A DNA stretch of 64,000 bases from Bradyrhizobium diazoefficiens (GTDB lineage: Bacteria; Pseudomonadota; Alphaproteobacteria; Rhizobiales; Xanthobacteraceae), in assembly GCF_016616425.1 (NCBI RefSeq), contig NZ_CP067101.1, positions 2,480,001 through 2,544,000 on the forward strand, read 5' to 3'. Numbering within the stretch: the stretch's first letter is position 1; each line of letters starts with the position of its first letter. Positions 43,679 to 51,450 of this stretch are shown here, piece after piece. Made by a program: the position numbers and the translations under genes. A model generated the notes under the pieces. That model had not been told where the DNA came from. It was given only the letters and a program-made list of their open reading frames with translations, and ran no database searches.

Positions 43679-43787
43679 TCCTCCGCTGCGCTCCGGCCCA
43701 AGCGGGTGCGTCGCCGATCGTCCTCGGCCCTAGATCGCCATCGAGGCCGCGGTGGTCGCGGGCTCGAAACACAACAGGAGAAGTGAC
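43679..43787 (+). promoter_or_regulatory. Upstream element shared with the DUF2493 gene
   Basis: The blocks TCCTCCGCTGCGCTCCGGCC (43679-43698) and GATCGCCATCGAGGCCGCGG with TGGTCGCGG (43733-43761) match those before the DUF2493 gene at 41579 and 41646. The ACAGGAG ribosome site and the ATG of DUF736 follow. The rest of the 43281-43787 gap has only the inverted repeat at 43617-43668. Confidence 0.45.
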
Positions 43788-44108
43788 ATGGCTAACATCG
43801 GTTCTTTCAAGAAGGTCGGTAACGAATTCCAGGGCGAGATCGTGACCCTGAGCCTGAAGGCCAAGGGCGTCCGCATCGTCGCCGAGACCAACCGATCCAA
43901 CGACAACGCTCCCAGCCACCGCATCTATGTGGGTCGCGCGGAGATCGGCGCGGCTTGGTCGAAGCGCTCCGAAGAGGGCCGCGACTACCTCTCGCTCAAG
44001 CTCGATGACCCCTCGTTCAACGCGCCGATCTACGCGAACCTGTTCGACGACGAAGGCGGTGAAGGCTACACCCTCCTCTGGTCGCGGCCGCGCAAGACCG
44101 GCGAGTAG
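43788..44108 (+). CDS. DUF736 family protein
   Basis: The protein is 106 aa. The ATG at 43788 follows ACAGGAG. The DUF736 signature is complete: MANIGSFKKVGNEFQGEI, a middle HRIYVGRAEIGAAWSK and SLKLDDPSFNAPIYANLF. These small beta-rich proteins accompany nearly all alphaproteobacterial elements of this type, and ssDNA-binding roles have been suggested. It is followed by a strong terminator. Confidence 0.9.
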   Translation: MANIGSFKKVGNEFQGEIVTLSLKAKGVRIVAETNRSNDNAPSHRIYVGRAEIGAAWSKRSEEGRDYLSLKLDDPSFNAPIYANLFDDEGGEGYTLLWSRPRKTGE

Positions 44109-44120
44109 GGCCACTCCACC

Positions 44121-44150
44121 AAGCCCCGTCCGGTCCGCCGGGCGGGGCTT
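44121..44150 (+). terminator. Intrinsic terminator after the DUF736 gene
   Basis: AAGCCCCGTCCGG and CCGGGCGGGGCTT form a 13-bp stem with one G-T pair and a 4-nt loop (TCCG). CTTATCCTTCT follows. It starts 12 nt after the stop codon. Confidence 0.8.
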
Positions 44151-44210
44151 CTTATCCTTCTAGGCGTCGTGAGCGCGAACCGGCCGCCGGATCGAGCGGC
44201 TCGACATCAA

Positions 44211-44459
44211 TCACTCGGCCTGCCCCCGAGTCTTTTTCTTGGTGCTTGTGGGCGGGCGAGTGAGCAGGTCGGCGGCCTCGACACCCAGGCTGCGCGCGAG
44301 CCGATCGACAACGTCGATACCCGCCGCATATACGCTTCGCTCGAGTGCGCTGATATAAGTGCGGTCAATTTCAGCACGATGAGCCAATTCCTCCTGTGAC
44401 AAACCACGGGCCTGCCGGAGCTTCCGCAGATTGATTGCAAGTATCTCGCGTATATCCAT
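44211..44459 (-). CDS. Xre-family HTH transcriptional regulator
   Basis: The protein is 82 aa. The helix-turn-helix is at residues about 8-62: INLRKLRQARGLSQEELAHR, then IDRTYISALERSV, then LARSLGVEAADLL. The C-terminus is a short basic tail (TKKKTRGQ). It is encoded on the minus strand, opposite to the rest of the backbone, and is divergent from the gene at 44606. The 146-bp gap carries CCGGACGG/CCGTCCGG (44521 and 44557) and TTAGAaattgTCTAA (44573-44587) as candidate operators. Confidence 0.88.
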   Translation of the reverse strand: MDIREILAINLRKLRQARGLSQEELAHRAEIDRTYISALERSVYAAGIDVVDRLARSLGVEAADLLTRPPTSTKKKTRGQAE

Positions 44460-44572
44460 ACGCGAGAGGGCATGTCCTTGAAGAGTATTTCACCACGGAG
44501 TATTCTCGACAAAACGCCCTCCGGACGGCTCCCGCGACAGTTTTAACGCTTCTGCTCCGTCCGGCCCGCGTG

Positions 44573-44587
44573 TTAGAAATTGTCTAA
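44573..44587. promoter_or_regulatory. Candidate Xre operator
   Basis: TTAGAAATTGTCTAA is a 5-bp inverted repeat around a 5-nt centre, 19 nt before the start at 44606. It lies in the region divergent from the Xre gene. Length and placement suit an operator, but it is a single site with no second copy seen. Confidence 0.35.
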
Positions 44588-44605
44588 TCTAAGGCGTGGA
44601 GTCTT

Positions 44606-44878
44606 ATGAGGAAGCCGCCGCTCGACCCAGACGTCGCCGATGCTGCGCCTGCAGATCAAATTCTCACTGCCTACGATGAGCGGCACGTGGTGACCTACAT
44701 GCGCCTTCTGCAAGCCGAAAGCGAAGGGGCGGATTGGATGGAAGTCGCTCGAATCGTGTTGCATATCGATCCGGTGCGGGAGCCGGACCGTGCGCGCAGC
44801 GCATATCAGAGTCATCTTGCCCGCGCCAAATGGGTGACCGAACAGGGGCGCCTCTTACGCGGCACTGGCTCCAAATAG
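44606..44878 (+). CDS. Small RovC/DUF2285-like protein of conjugative elements
   Basis: The protein is 90 aa; the ATG has GGAG 5 nt upstream. The sequence (LDPDVADAAPADQILTAYDE, then GADWMEVARIVLHIDP and REPDRARSAYQSHLARAKW) is the small protein regularly found next to the Xre gene in such elements and annotated as DUF2285-domain. I make that family link from memory, and the DNA-binding role is inferred. It lies upstream of two further regulators. Confidence 0.65.
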   Translation: MRKPPLDPDVADAAPADQILTAYDERHVVTYMRLLQAESEGADWMEVARIVLHIDPVREPDRARSAYQSHLARAKWVTEQGRLLRGTGSK

Positions 44879-45043
44879 AAGAAAATCGCCGGCTGACCAC
44901 TTGAAGGCAGAACTATTTTCTTTTGATGACGGGTGGTCATTCCGGTGCACCACGTGGTGCCAAACTAGGGACTTCCTACAACCGCCTCGTTCATACCTAT
45001 TGCGCCGCAATCCTTGTTAGCTGAGTGCAATGGGGCGGAAGCA

Positions 45044-45238
45044 ATGCCTGAATTCGACTGGCGGTCGCCGGATTCCTACAAGAGCCTACAGGACGCCGAG
45101 ATCACCGACATCGCCTGGGAATGTCTCCGCCGTAACGCGGACTATCGACGCGAGTACGAGGTGATGATTGCCAATAGCCCGAACGGCGAAGTGACCGCGG
45201 AATTCAGGAGGAAATGGGGCATCTGCTTTCGCCCATGA
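45044..45238 (+). CDS. Regulator N-terminal domain (DUF6499 type), cut off by a frameshift
   Basis: The frame begins MPEFDWRSPDSYKSLQDAEI and continues AWECLRRNADYRREY, the transcriptional-regulator-like domain that normally precedes DUF2285. It ends FRRKWGICFRP and a TGA at 45236. A single extra base at about 45230 (TTT-C-GCC) would explain the stop: removing it gives FAHDPQRSFDEQTIFW, which continues into the next entry. The ATG at 45044 is chosen because the conserved start is there. Confidence 0.6.
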   Translation: MPEFDWRSPDSYKSLQDAEITDIAWECLRRNADYRREYEVMIANSPNGEVTAEFRRKWGICFRP

Positions 45239-45326
45239 CCCGCAGAGGTCGTTCGACGAGCAGACGATCTTTTGGGCGCCTGAGGTTCTAGCGGCGGTCG
45301 TTCCGGTCACGGCAGCCGCCTCGGCT

Positions 45327-45818
45327 GTGCCTCGCCAGTCGGCGTCTGAGCTACTATTCGATCTTGCAGCCGGCCAGGTGCGTCGCGCGCCTGATGGCTG
45401 GCATGCAGTGCTGCGCATCGGCTCGGCAGAGCACCGCCTTTGGTCCAAAGGACCGCCGGTGGTCGGCGCGTCATACGCAGCCGAATTGTCGTTTGATGGC
45501 GATTTCGATGCGCGGGCTTATGCAGCCCGGCGGCTGTGGCGCGCGATGAACGGACGCGCGCCAGGACCTGCCTTTCATCAACTTTCGAAACAGCGGCGCG
45601 AACGCTTGAGCGCCGCGATCCGTGCGCTCGATGCGCACAACGCCGGCGGCAGCTATCGCACTATCGCCGAGGCACTCTTCGGCAAAAAGAGGATCCCCGA
45701 TCGTGCCTGGAAGACGCATGATCTGCGCAATCGAACGGTCCGCTTGGTGCAAGGCGGCCTCGCCTTGATGCGCGGTGGTTACCGCAAACTTCTGCGGCCC
45801 GGGCGCAGGGGCGGGTAG
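45327..45818 (+). CDS. DUF2285 (RovC DNA-binding-like) domain protein, C-terminal part of a split regulator
   Basis: From a GTG at 45327 this reads 163 aa. The coding frame extends back to 45231 as AHDPQRSFDEQTIFWAPEVL, so the true protein began in the previous frame. The domain shows HAVLRIGSAEHRLW, LSKQRRERLSAAIRALDAHN and SYRTIAEALFGKKRIPD...KTHDLRNRTVRL, matching DUF2285. RovC-type domains bind DNA. The extra base at about 45230 separates it from its N-terminal domain unless decoding shifts frame. Confidence 0.65.
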   Translation: MPRQSASELLFDLAAGQVRRAPDGWHAVLRIGSAEHRLWSKGPPVVGASYAAELSFDGDFDARAYAARRLWRAMNGRAPGPAFHQLSKQRRERLSAAIRALDAHNAGGSYRTIAEALFGKKRIPDRAWKTHDLRNRTVRLVQGGLALMRGGYRKLLRPGRRGG

Positions 45819-45950
45819 TGCAGCCCCCGAGGGTGCCGAAAATCGTGCCCCCAACATTCGGCATCCCCCTGCGAGATCTTGCTTCTCCATGATGACCGCA
45901 CGCACGCCGGCCTAGCCAGGCGTGGTGCGCTGTCCTCTTGGAGTTCTCAA

Positions 45951-46232
45951 ATGCCCGATTCGATGACCGGTCTACCCCCGCGATTCCTGCGTACACCTGA
46001 GGCGGCGCGCTATCTTGGCCTGTCCGGCCGCACGCTGGAGAAGCACCGCACATACGGCACCGGGCCGACGTATCGGAAGATTGGCGGTCGCGTCGTCTAC
46101 GCCGTCGATGACCTGAAAGCATGGGCCGACCGCGGCGCCAAGACGTCGACGTCCGACCCCGGCCAGGGAACGGTGCTGCCGGCTAAGAAGCATCCGGCGC
46201 TGCGGCCCTATGCAGGCCAGGAACGTCGCTGA
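45951..46232 (+). CDS. MerR/excisionase-like helix-turn-helix protein
   Basis: The protein is 93 aa from the ATG at 45951. It has the AlpA/excisionase winged-helix pattern: LRTPEAARYLGLSGRTLEKH, then GPTYRKIGGRVVYAVDDLKAWAD. This matches the HTH_17 family. In such elements it sits just before repA and may act as a recombination directionality factor or a local regulator. The stop overlaps possible upstream starts of repA. Confidence 0.82.
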   Translation: MPDSMTGLPPRFLRTPEAARYLGLSGRTLEKHRTYGTGPTYRKIGGRVVYAVDDLKAWADRGAKTSTSDPGQGTVLPAKKHPALRPYAGQERR

Positions 46233-46254
46233 CTCCCGCGTGAAGGTAACGATC

Positions 46255-47136
46255 ATGCGGCGCAAACACCAGTCTGAGCGCGAGCAGCTTGAGCTCTTTC
46301 GGGCGCTGCCCGGTGATCTTGCGCCCCGCGACGCGCAGGATCTGATGGCTTATCCGTTCTTCTCGCTCGCAAAAACCAAGCGGATTGTGCCGATCGATTT
46401 CCGAGCCGGTGCGATCGCAATTCGTGTGGAAGCGGTGCCGGAACACGGCGTGGCGACCATCTGGGATGCAGATGTCCTGATCTGGGCCGCGTCCCAGATA
46501 GTCGAAGCCCGTGACGCCGGCTTGAAGACGTCGCGCCTGATGGCTGCAACGCCTTACGAGATTTTGACGTTCGTCGGCCGCGGAACCAGTGCACGCGACT
46601 ATGATCGGCTGAAGGCGGGTCTGGACAGACTACAGTCAACGACCGTGCTGACGTCGATCCGTCAGCCGACAGAACGACGGCGGCATCGTTTCTCCTGGAT
46701 CAACGAGTGGAAGGAGACGGCGGATGCAAACGGACGTCCATTTGGACTCGAATTGATCCTGCCCGATTGGTTCTATGCCGGCGTCATCGACGACGCGCTC
46801 GTGCTGACGATCGACCGCGCCTATTTTGAACTGACGGGCGGACTCGAGCGGTGGCTCTACCGGCTCGTGCGCAAACACGGTGGACGCCAGAACGGCGGCT
46901 GGAGTTTTGACCTTGTGCACCTCCATGCCAAGTCCGGCATCCTCTCGCCGCTCAAGCACTTTGCTTACGACATACGCCAGATCGTCCAACGTCAGACATT
47001 GCCCGGCTATCAGCTCGTGCTCACGCGCGATCCGAACGGCATCGAGCGGCTGAACTTCACCCCTCAGCCTGTTGATCGCTTAACGGCACGCCTGCGCCGG
47101 CGCGGTCTCATTCCAAATTCGGAGGACAACCTGTGA
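46255..47136 (+). CDS. Replication initiator RepA (RPA family)
   Basis: The protein is 293 aa from the ATG at 46255. It begins MRRKHQSEREQLELFRALPG and continues DLMAYPFFSLAKTKRIVPID, the plasmid replication initiator RPA family. Two winged-helix regions are likely, with FGLELILPDWFYAGVIDDAL and LERWLYRLVRKHGG as conserved blocks. It initiates replication at iterons; three copies of an 18-bp repeat begin 5 bp after its stop. Many rhizobial integrative elements keep this system to replicate while excised. Confidence 0.88.
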   Translation: MRRKHQSEREQLELFRALPGDLAPRDAQDLMAYPFFSLAKTKRIVPIDFRAGAIAIRVEAVPEHGVATIWDADVLIWAASQIVEARDAGLKTSRLMAATPYEILTFVGRGTSARDYDRLKAGLDRLQSTTVLTSIRQPTERRRHRFSWINEWKETADANGRPFGLELILPDWFYAGVIDDALVLTIDRAYFELTGGLERWLYRLVRKHGGRQNGGWSFDLVHLHAKSGILSPLKHFAYDIRQIVQRQTLPGYQLVLTRDPNGIERLNFTPQPVDRLTARLRRRGLIPNSEDNL

Positions 47137-47141
47137 ATCAG

Positions 47142-47206
47142 CTCGTGCTATCGGGGACCGCAACCCTCGTGCTATCGGGGACCCGATCCTCGTGCTATCG
47201 GGGACC
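47142..47206 (+). repeat. Three RepA iterons (candidate replication origin)
   Basis: CTCGTGCTATCGGGGACC occurs exactly at 47142-47159, 47166-47183 and 47189-47206. The copies are in direct orientation with periods of 24 and 23 bp, about two helical turns. Position right after repA and periodicity match an iteron origin or copy-control site. An AT-richer stretch follows (CTAACTTTACTAACC near 47251). Confidence 0.8.
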
Positions 47207-47265
47207 GGAATCGAGCTTAAGAGCTTGTTTCTTCGCGCTTTCCGGCTGCTCTAACTTTACTAACC

Positions 47266-47284
47266 AGAAATCCTTCGGATTTCT
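47266..47284 (+). terminator. Short hairpin after the iterons
   Basis: AGAAATCC and GGATTTCT form an 8-bp stem closing a C(TTCG)G tetraloop. TCTAAC follows with no T-run. It may be a terminator for repA or part of the origin. The gap 47207-47425 otherwise holds no gene I can support. Confidence 0.45.
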
Positions 47285-47425
47285 TCTAACGGAACAGACG
47301 ACAAGCCGCATTGGAGGCGACCGGCAGCGGGGGGCCGTCAATCCTGCTCGCCGGCAAAAGCCGCGCCAGTCCTTCACCGCCCCCAAAGCTCACGGCTCTC
47401 CGTTCCAGCTTCAGGGAGCGGTGGC

Positions 47426-47890
47426 ATGAGCGATCTCACCGAAGTGGAGGTGTTGTGGCTCGAGAAGCGGATCGAAAACCGCATTCGGTTCGGTCGTGTC
47501 GTCAAGGAACGGAAGCTTGATCGCCATCGGCGCGTCCTGTCATTTGCGCCCGGCAGCATCTTTGCCTTCGTCCGTTGGACCTCCAACGACTTTGGCACGA
47601 TCATTTCGCGGATCGACATCTTGCGCGCAGTCGCTCCGGGACAGCGCTGCTCGACCGTCCCTTATGTGACGCCCGGCGGAGAGATTTTGTTGCGTCTGTC
47701 CGGCTGGCCGAAGGTCGAGCGCGTGCTGCAAATGACCGATGCCGTTGAGGCACTCGGCATCGATCCAGCTGATGTCGCGCCTGATCATTGGCATCACATT
47801 CATAACCGCATGTCCGTCAACGAAAACCCGCGCCCGTATACGAAAGCGCGCCATCAGGCCTGGCTTCATCGCCAAAAGGTGATGCGATGA
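47426..47890 (+). CDS. DUF2840 protein
   Basis: The protein is 154 aa. It begins with a VEVLWLEKRIENRIRFGR segment and continues FAPGSIFAFVRWTSNDFGT, then VTPGGEILLRLSGWPKVERV, matching DUF2840. This protein normally lies between parA and the TraF peptidase gene in these elements; parA is absent here. It overlaps the peptidase gene by 4 nt. Its role in conjugation is unknown. Confidence 0.85.
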   Translation: MSDLTEVEVLWLEKRIENRIRFGRVVKERKLDRHRRVLSFAPGSIFAFVRWTSNDFGTIISRIDILRAVAPGQRCSTVPYVTPGGEILLRLSGWPKVERVLQMTDAVEALGIDPADVAPDHWHHIHNRMSVNENPRPYTKARHQAWLHRQKVMR

Positions 47891-48399
47891 CGGGCCGCAT
47901 AATGATGCTGGCCGTGACGATTGGGGTCGCTGCTGCGGTGATCGCGACGGTGGTCCTGGAGCCGCTTCCGCTTTACATCTGGAACGCATCCGCCAGCGTG
48001 CCGATCGGTCTCTACCGCCTCCGACCGGCGGACCAATTCCAAGTCACTGAATTGGTCGCCGTGCAGCCGCCGGAGCCGCTCGCGACCTTCCTCGACCTTA
48101 ACGGCTATTTGCCCATCGGCGTCCCCATGCTGAAGCGCGTGCTCGCCCTTCCGAGGCAGAGTGTTTGCAGAACCGGCCTCACGATTTCAGTCGGCGACGT
48201 CGCGGTGGGCGAGGCGAAGGATCGCGACGGACACGGCCGGCCGCTGCCGAAATGGCAGGGCTGCCGCGTCGTCGGAGACGGCGAGCTGTTTCTGATGAAC
48301 TGGCAGTCGGACGACTCTCTTGATGGCCGGTATTTTGGATTTCTTCCGGCATCTAGCGTGATCGGCGGTGCGGTCCCGGTGTGGACGTGGGAGGAGTGA
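47887..48399 (+). CDS. TraF-type S26 signal peptidase
   Basis: The protein is 170 aa with one N-terminal membrane anchor (LAVTIGVAAAVIATVVLEPL). The catalytic serine lies in NASASVPIGLYR (the S-x-P-x-G-L-Y signature) and the lysine in MLKRVLALPRQ. The late GDGELFLMNWQSDDSLDGRY box is also standard. In conjugation TraF processes or cyclises pilin. Without the trb genes here it has no evident substrate. Overlaps on both sides indicate an operon. Confidence 0.87.
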   Translation: MTGRIMMLAVTIGVAAAVIATVVLEPLPLYIWNASASVPIGLYRLRPADQFQVTELVAVQPPEPLATFLDLNGYLPIGVPMLKRVLALPRQSVCRTGLTISVGDVAVGEAKDRDGHGRPLPKWQGCRVVGDGELFLMNWQSDDSLDGRYFGFLPASSVIGGAVPVWTWEE

Positions 48400-48401
48400 T
48401 C

Positions 48402-49232
48402 GTGCGTATGCGACGTGTTCTCCTCGCCATTCCCTTGTTCGATCGATTGCGGGATCCTTCCTCCGTCTCGATCGATGTCTGCAAGGCTGGCGCGAGCCCT
48501 ACCGCGTGCTTGAGACGGTCGGGCACGCGCGTTTGTGCTGTCGTTCCCCTGATGCTTCTTCTGACCGCGTTCGACAGCGCTGCTTTGGCCCAGAGCGGAT
48601 CAGCCGCCCAGCCGGCGATCAGTCAGACCGCTTACCCATTTGCCGGTTTCATCAACGAAGCTTCACGGCGCTTTGCGATTGCGCCGAACTGGATCCGATC
48701 AGTCCAAAGCATCGAGAGTGCTGGTGACGTGCACGCCAGATCGCCGAAAGGCGCAATGGGCCTGATGCAAATCATGCCGGCGACTTGGGCGGAACTTCGC
48801 GAGCGCTACAATCTCGGGAACAATCCCTACGACCCGCACGACAACATTCTGGCCGGAACGGCTTACTTGCGCGAACTGCTCGATCGGTATGGCTCGCCTG
48901 GCGTGTTTGCCGCGTACAACGCGGGACCAGCCCGCTACGAAGAGTATCTCGCGGGCGGTTCTCTGCCAGACGAGACGCGAGCATACGTCGCAAAGCTTGC
49001 AAATCTGCTTGCCATCGAACTGCCGCCGAGGTGGACGTCCAGCGGCCAGCCATCAGCAGCTGCGACGCTATTCGTCACGCGCCCCGATCTCATGAAAGCG
49101 CACGATGGGTTGCGGGTGCTCATGCCGTCGAGCGGTGTCACGACCGCGATCGCGGCGCCCGATGTTTCGCCCATGGTCCCCCGGCCCATTGGCGTGTTCG
49201 TCCCTCGATCGGATTCGGGAGTATCGCAATGA
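48402..49232 (+). CDS. Lytic transglycosylase (VirB1/SLT type)
   Basis: The protein is 276 aa from the GTG at 48402, with GAGGAG 5 nt upstream; the ATG at 48408 is an alternative. An N-terminal membrane or signal segment (VCAVVPLMLLLTAFDSAALA) is followed by the SLT domain: IRSVQSIESAGD (catalytic Glu), SPKGAMGLMQIMPATW, and VFAAYNAGPARYEEYL. It would open peptidoglycan for the transfer apparatus. The C-terminal ~80 residues are variable. Confidence 0.87.
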   Translation: MRMRRVLLAIPLFDRLRDPSSVSIDVCKAGASPTACLRRSGTRVCAVVPLMLLLTAFDSAALAQSGSAAQPAISQTAYPFAGFINEASRRFAIAPNWIRSVQSIESAGDVHARSPKGAMGLMQIMPATWAELRERYNLGNNPYDPHDNILAGTAYLRELLDRYGSPGVFAAYNAGPARYEEYLAGGSLPDETRAYVAKLANLLAIELPPRWTSSGQPSAAATLFVTRPDLMKAHDGLRVLMPSSGVTTAIAAPDVSPMVPRPIGVFVPRSDSGVSQ

Positions 49233-49333
49233 CCAAGTGTGCGGGTTCGCAAACCTTGGCGTGCTTCACCGAGCAATTGGTACCTGCTGATGGGATACGG
49301 GCGATGCCTTCGGCCCGCGCTCTACTCGTCGCT

Positions 49334-49400
49334 TCGCTCCTCACCGAGCCACCCTTCGGGTGTCTCGGCCCTTCGGGTAACGATCGCTATCGCAAGCGCT
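49334..49400 (+). repeat. Short divergent relative of the dispersed intergenic repeat
   Basis: Around CGAGCCACCCTTCGGGTGTC and CTCGGCCCTTCGGGTAACGA, followed by TCGCTATCGCAAGCGCTCGG, the layout resembles the core of the repeats at 21.8 and 32.2 kb. It shares an identical 17-mer with 17188-17204. It lies in the 418-bp gap before the relaxase, which is otherwise empty apart from the relaxase promoter region. Confidence 0.35.
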
Positions 49401-49650
49401 CGGAAGCAGTGGGGGCTTCGCGAGTTGGCTGCCAAGTCGCGGCGGCTCTTTCGGGAACCGGCGACCGGGAGACAACGACGGCAGGACGGCGAGATAAAAG
49501 AGGCTCGCCGGTCGAACCGCAAGCCATTGGCATGGCTTGGGTTCTCGCGTGCCGGTCGGTCGGGGCGCGTGCCGCGCCTTGCGTTTTGAACAATGTAATC
49601 AAGGGCATTTTCAGCACTGTAGCTGTTTTAGTGCTGTTCGAGGCTCGGCC

Positions 49651-51414
49651 ATGACCGTTGGCGACAGCGATCTACGCATTCGGCCCGGGCGTATCCGCAG
49701 CACTCGCGCGCCGAAGCAGAAGAGTTTTATCAACCAGGTGCTACGCGCCGCGAAGAAGGCTGGACATACCTCTGGTCAGGCTGCGGCTGGCAAGCGTTCT
49801 GCGGCCTATGGGCGCTCCACCTTTGGCCGCGGCCGGCTCGCCTTTAGCCGCGCGCGGTTGTTCAGTTCGGCGCGGCGCGTCGTGGTGAAGGCGCGGGTCG
49901 TTCGCCATAAGGGACGAGCCTTCCGCTCAGCACCACTGACCGCCCATCTCTCATACCTGAAGCGCGAAGGGGTGACCCGAAGCGGCGAGAGGGCCGAGAT
50001 GTTCGATGCCGGCAGCGACCGTACCGACGGCGCGGCTTTTGCGGAACGCTGCAAGGACGACCGTCATCATTTTCGGTTCATCGTCTCGCCCGAGGACGCG
50101 GGCGACATGACCGATCTCAAGGCGTTCACCCGCGACTTGGCCAAGCAGATGGAATCCGATCTCGGAACACGGCTTGATTGGGTGGCCGTCGATCACTGGA
50201 ACACAGATAACCCTCACGTCCATCTTCTGGTCCGCGGCGTCGATGAGCAAGGGGCCGACCTTGTGATCTCCCGCGACTACATCAGTCGAGGCCTGCGCTC
50301 ACGCGCCGAAGAACTGGTCGCCATCGAACTGGGACCAAAACCGGAGCACGAGATTCGCAATGCGCTGGAGAGGGAAGTCACGGCAGAGCGATGGACGCGG
50401 CTCGACCACGAGATCCGGTTGGCCGCCGACGAAACCGGCACTATCGATCTTCGTCCCAAGAATCCCGGCAGTTCTGATCCCGAGATCCGGCGCTTGATGG
50501 TTGGCCGCCTTCAGCATCTGGAGAAGATGGCCCTTGCTGCCTCTGCCTCGCCTGGGGAGTGGATGGTCGGGCTTGAGGCCGCGCGCAGCTTGCGCAACCT
50601 CGGCATGCGAGGCGACATCATCAAGACCATGCACCGCGCCTTCACCGAGCGTGGGGAGCCGCGCGGGCTGTCCGACTACGTCATCGAAGGTGGACAGCCG
50701 GTGTCCCCGATTGTCGGACGGCTGGTCGATCGGGGTCTACATGATGAATTAACGGGCGAGGCCTACGCCCTGATCGACGGAACAGAGGGACGCGTGCACC
50801 ACGTCCGCCTCCGAGGCATCGAGGCCTTCGAGCATGCTCCGCCGATCGGCGGCATCGTCGAAGTCCGGCGCTTCGGCCGAGCCGGTGATCCGCCCCACAC
50901 CTTGGTCCTCGCGACCCGTTCCGATCTCGATCTTGCTGAGCAGGTCACCGCGAAAGGCGCCACCTGGCTCGACCACCGGCTGGTGGAACGCGATCCGATA
51001 CCGCTCGCCATGGGTGGATTTGGCCGCGAGACCCGCAGCGCAATGGAAGCCCGTACCGAGCATCTGATCCAGGAAGGCCTGGCGCGGCGGCAGGGCAAAC
51101 GGATCATCTTGCAGCGCGACCTCCTGAACACGTTGCGCCGACGTGAACTCGACGAGGAGGCAGCAAAGGTCTCGGCCGACACCGGCCTGCCTCACGTGAA
51201 TGCCGCCTCCGGGGAACATGTGGCGGGAACGTATCGCCAGCGGCTGACGCTCACCTCCGGACGCTTCGCCATGATCGACAATGGGCTCGGCTTCCAGCTC
51301 GTGCCCTGGTCGCGTGAGCTCGAAAGGAGGCTCGGCCAACACGTCACCGGCGTTGTGAAAGACAGCGGCCGCATCGAATGGGGCTTTGGTCGCAAGCGCG
51401 ACCTGGGCCTGTAA
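49651..51414 (+). CDS. Relaxase/mobilisation nuclease with DUF3363 (VirD2-like)
   Basis: The protein is 587 aa from the ATG at 49651; the frame is open to 49537. A basic N-terminus precedes the relaxase core: PLTAHLSYLKREGV, HHFRFIVSPEDAGDM, then DHWNTDNPHVHLLVRG with the metal-binding HxH near residues 189-191. The C-terminal ~350 residues are the DUF3363 domain. The enzyme would nick at the transfer origin and pilot the strand. No origin sequence could be identified by eye. It is followed by the coupling protein at 36 bp. Confidence 0.9.
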   Translation: MTVGDSDLRIRPGRIRSTRAPKQKSFINQVLRAAKKAGHTSGQAAAGKRSAAYGRSTFGRGRLAFSRARLFSSARRVVVKARVVRHKGRAFRSAPLTAHLSYLKREGVTRSGERAEMFDAGSDRTDGAAFAERCKDDRHHFRFIVSPEDAGDMTDLKAFTRDLAKQMESDLGTRLDWVAVDHWNTDNPHVHLLVRGVDEQGADLVISRDYISRGLRSRAEELVAIELGPKPEHEIRNALEREVTAERWTRLDHEIRLAADETGTIDLRPKNPGSSDPEIRRLMVGRLQHLEKMALAASASPGEWMVGLEAARSLRNLGMRGDIIKTMHRAFTERGEPRGLSDYVIEGGQPVSPIVGRLVDRGLHDELTGEAYALIDGTEGRVHHVRLRGIEAFEHAPPIGGIVEVRRFGRAGDPPHTLVLATRSDLDLAEQVTAKGATWLDHRLVERDPIPLAMGGFGRETRSAMEARTEHLIQEGLARRQGKRIILQRDLLNTLRRRELDEEAAKVSADTGLPHVNAASGEHVAGTYRQRLTLTSGRFAMIDNGLGFQLVPWSRELERRLGQHVTGVVKDSGRIEWGFGRKRDLGL

Positions 51415-51450
51415 CCATCTCACCATTGCAGTAGCGGAAGGGCGTTCGGG

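Noticed and set aside
47133..47429. Open frame across the iterons
   Set aside because: Its first part is only the translation of the 18-bp repeats (VLSGT units). The DNA repeat explains it better than a gene.
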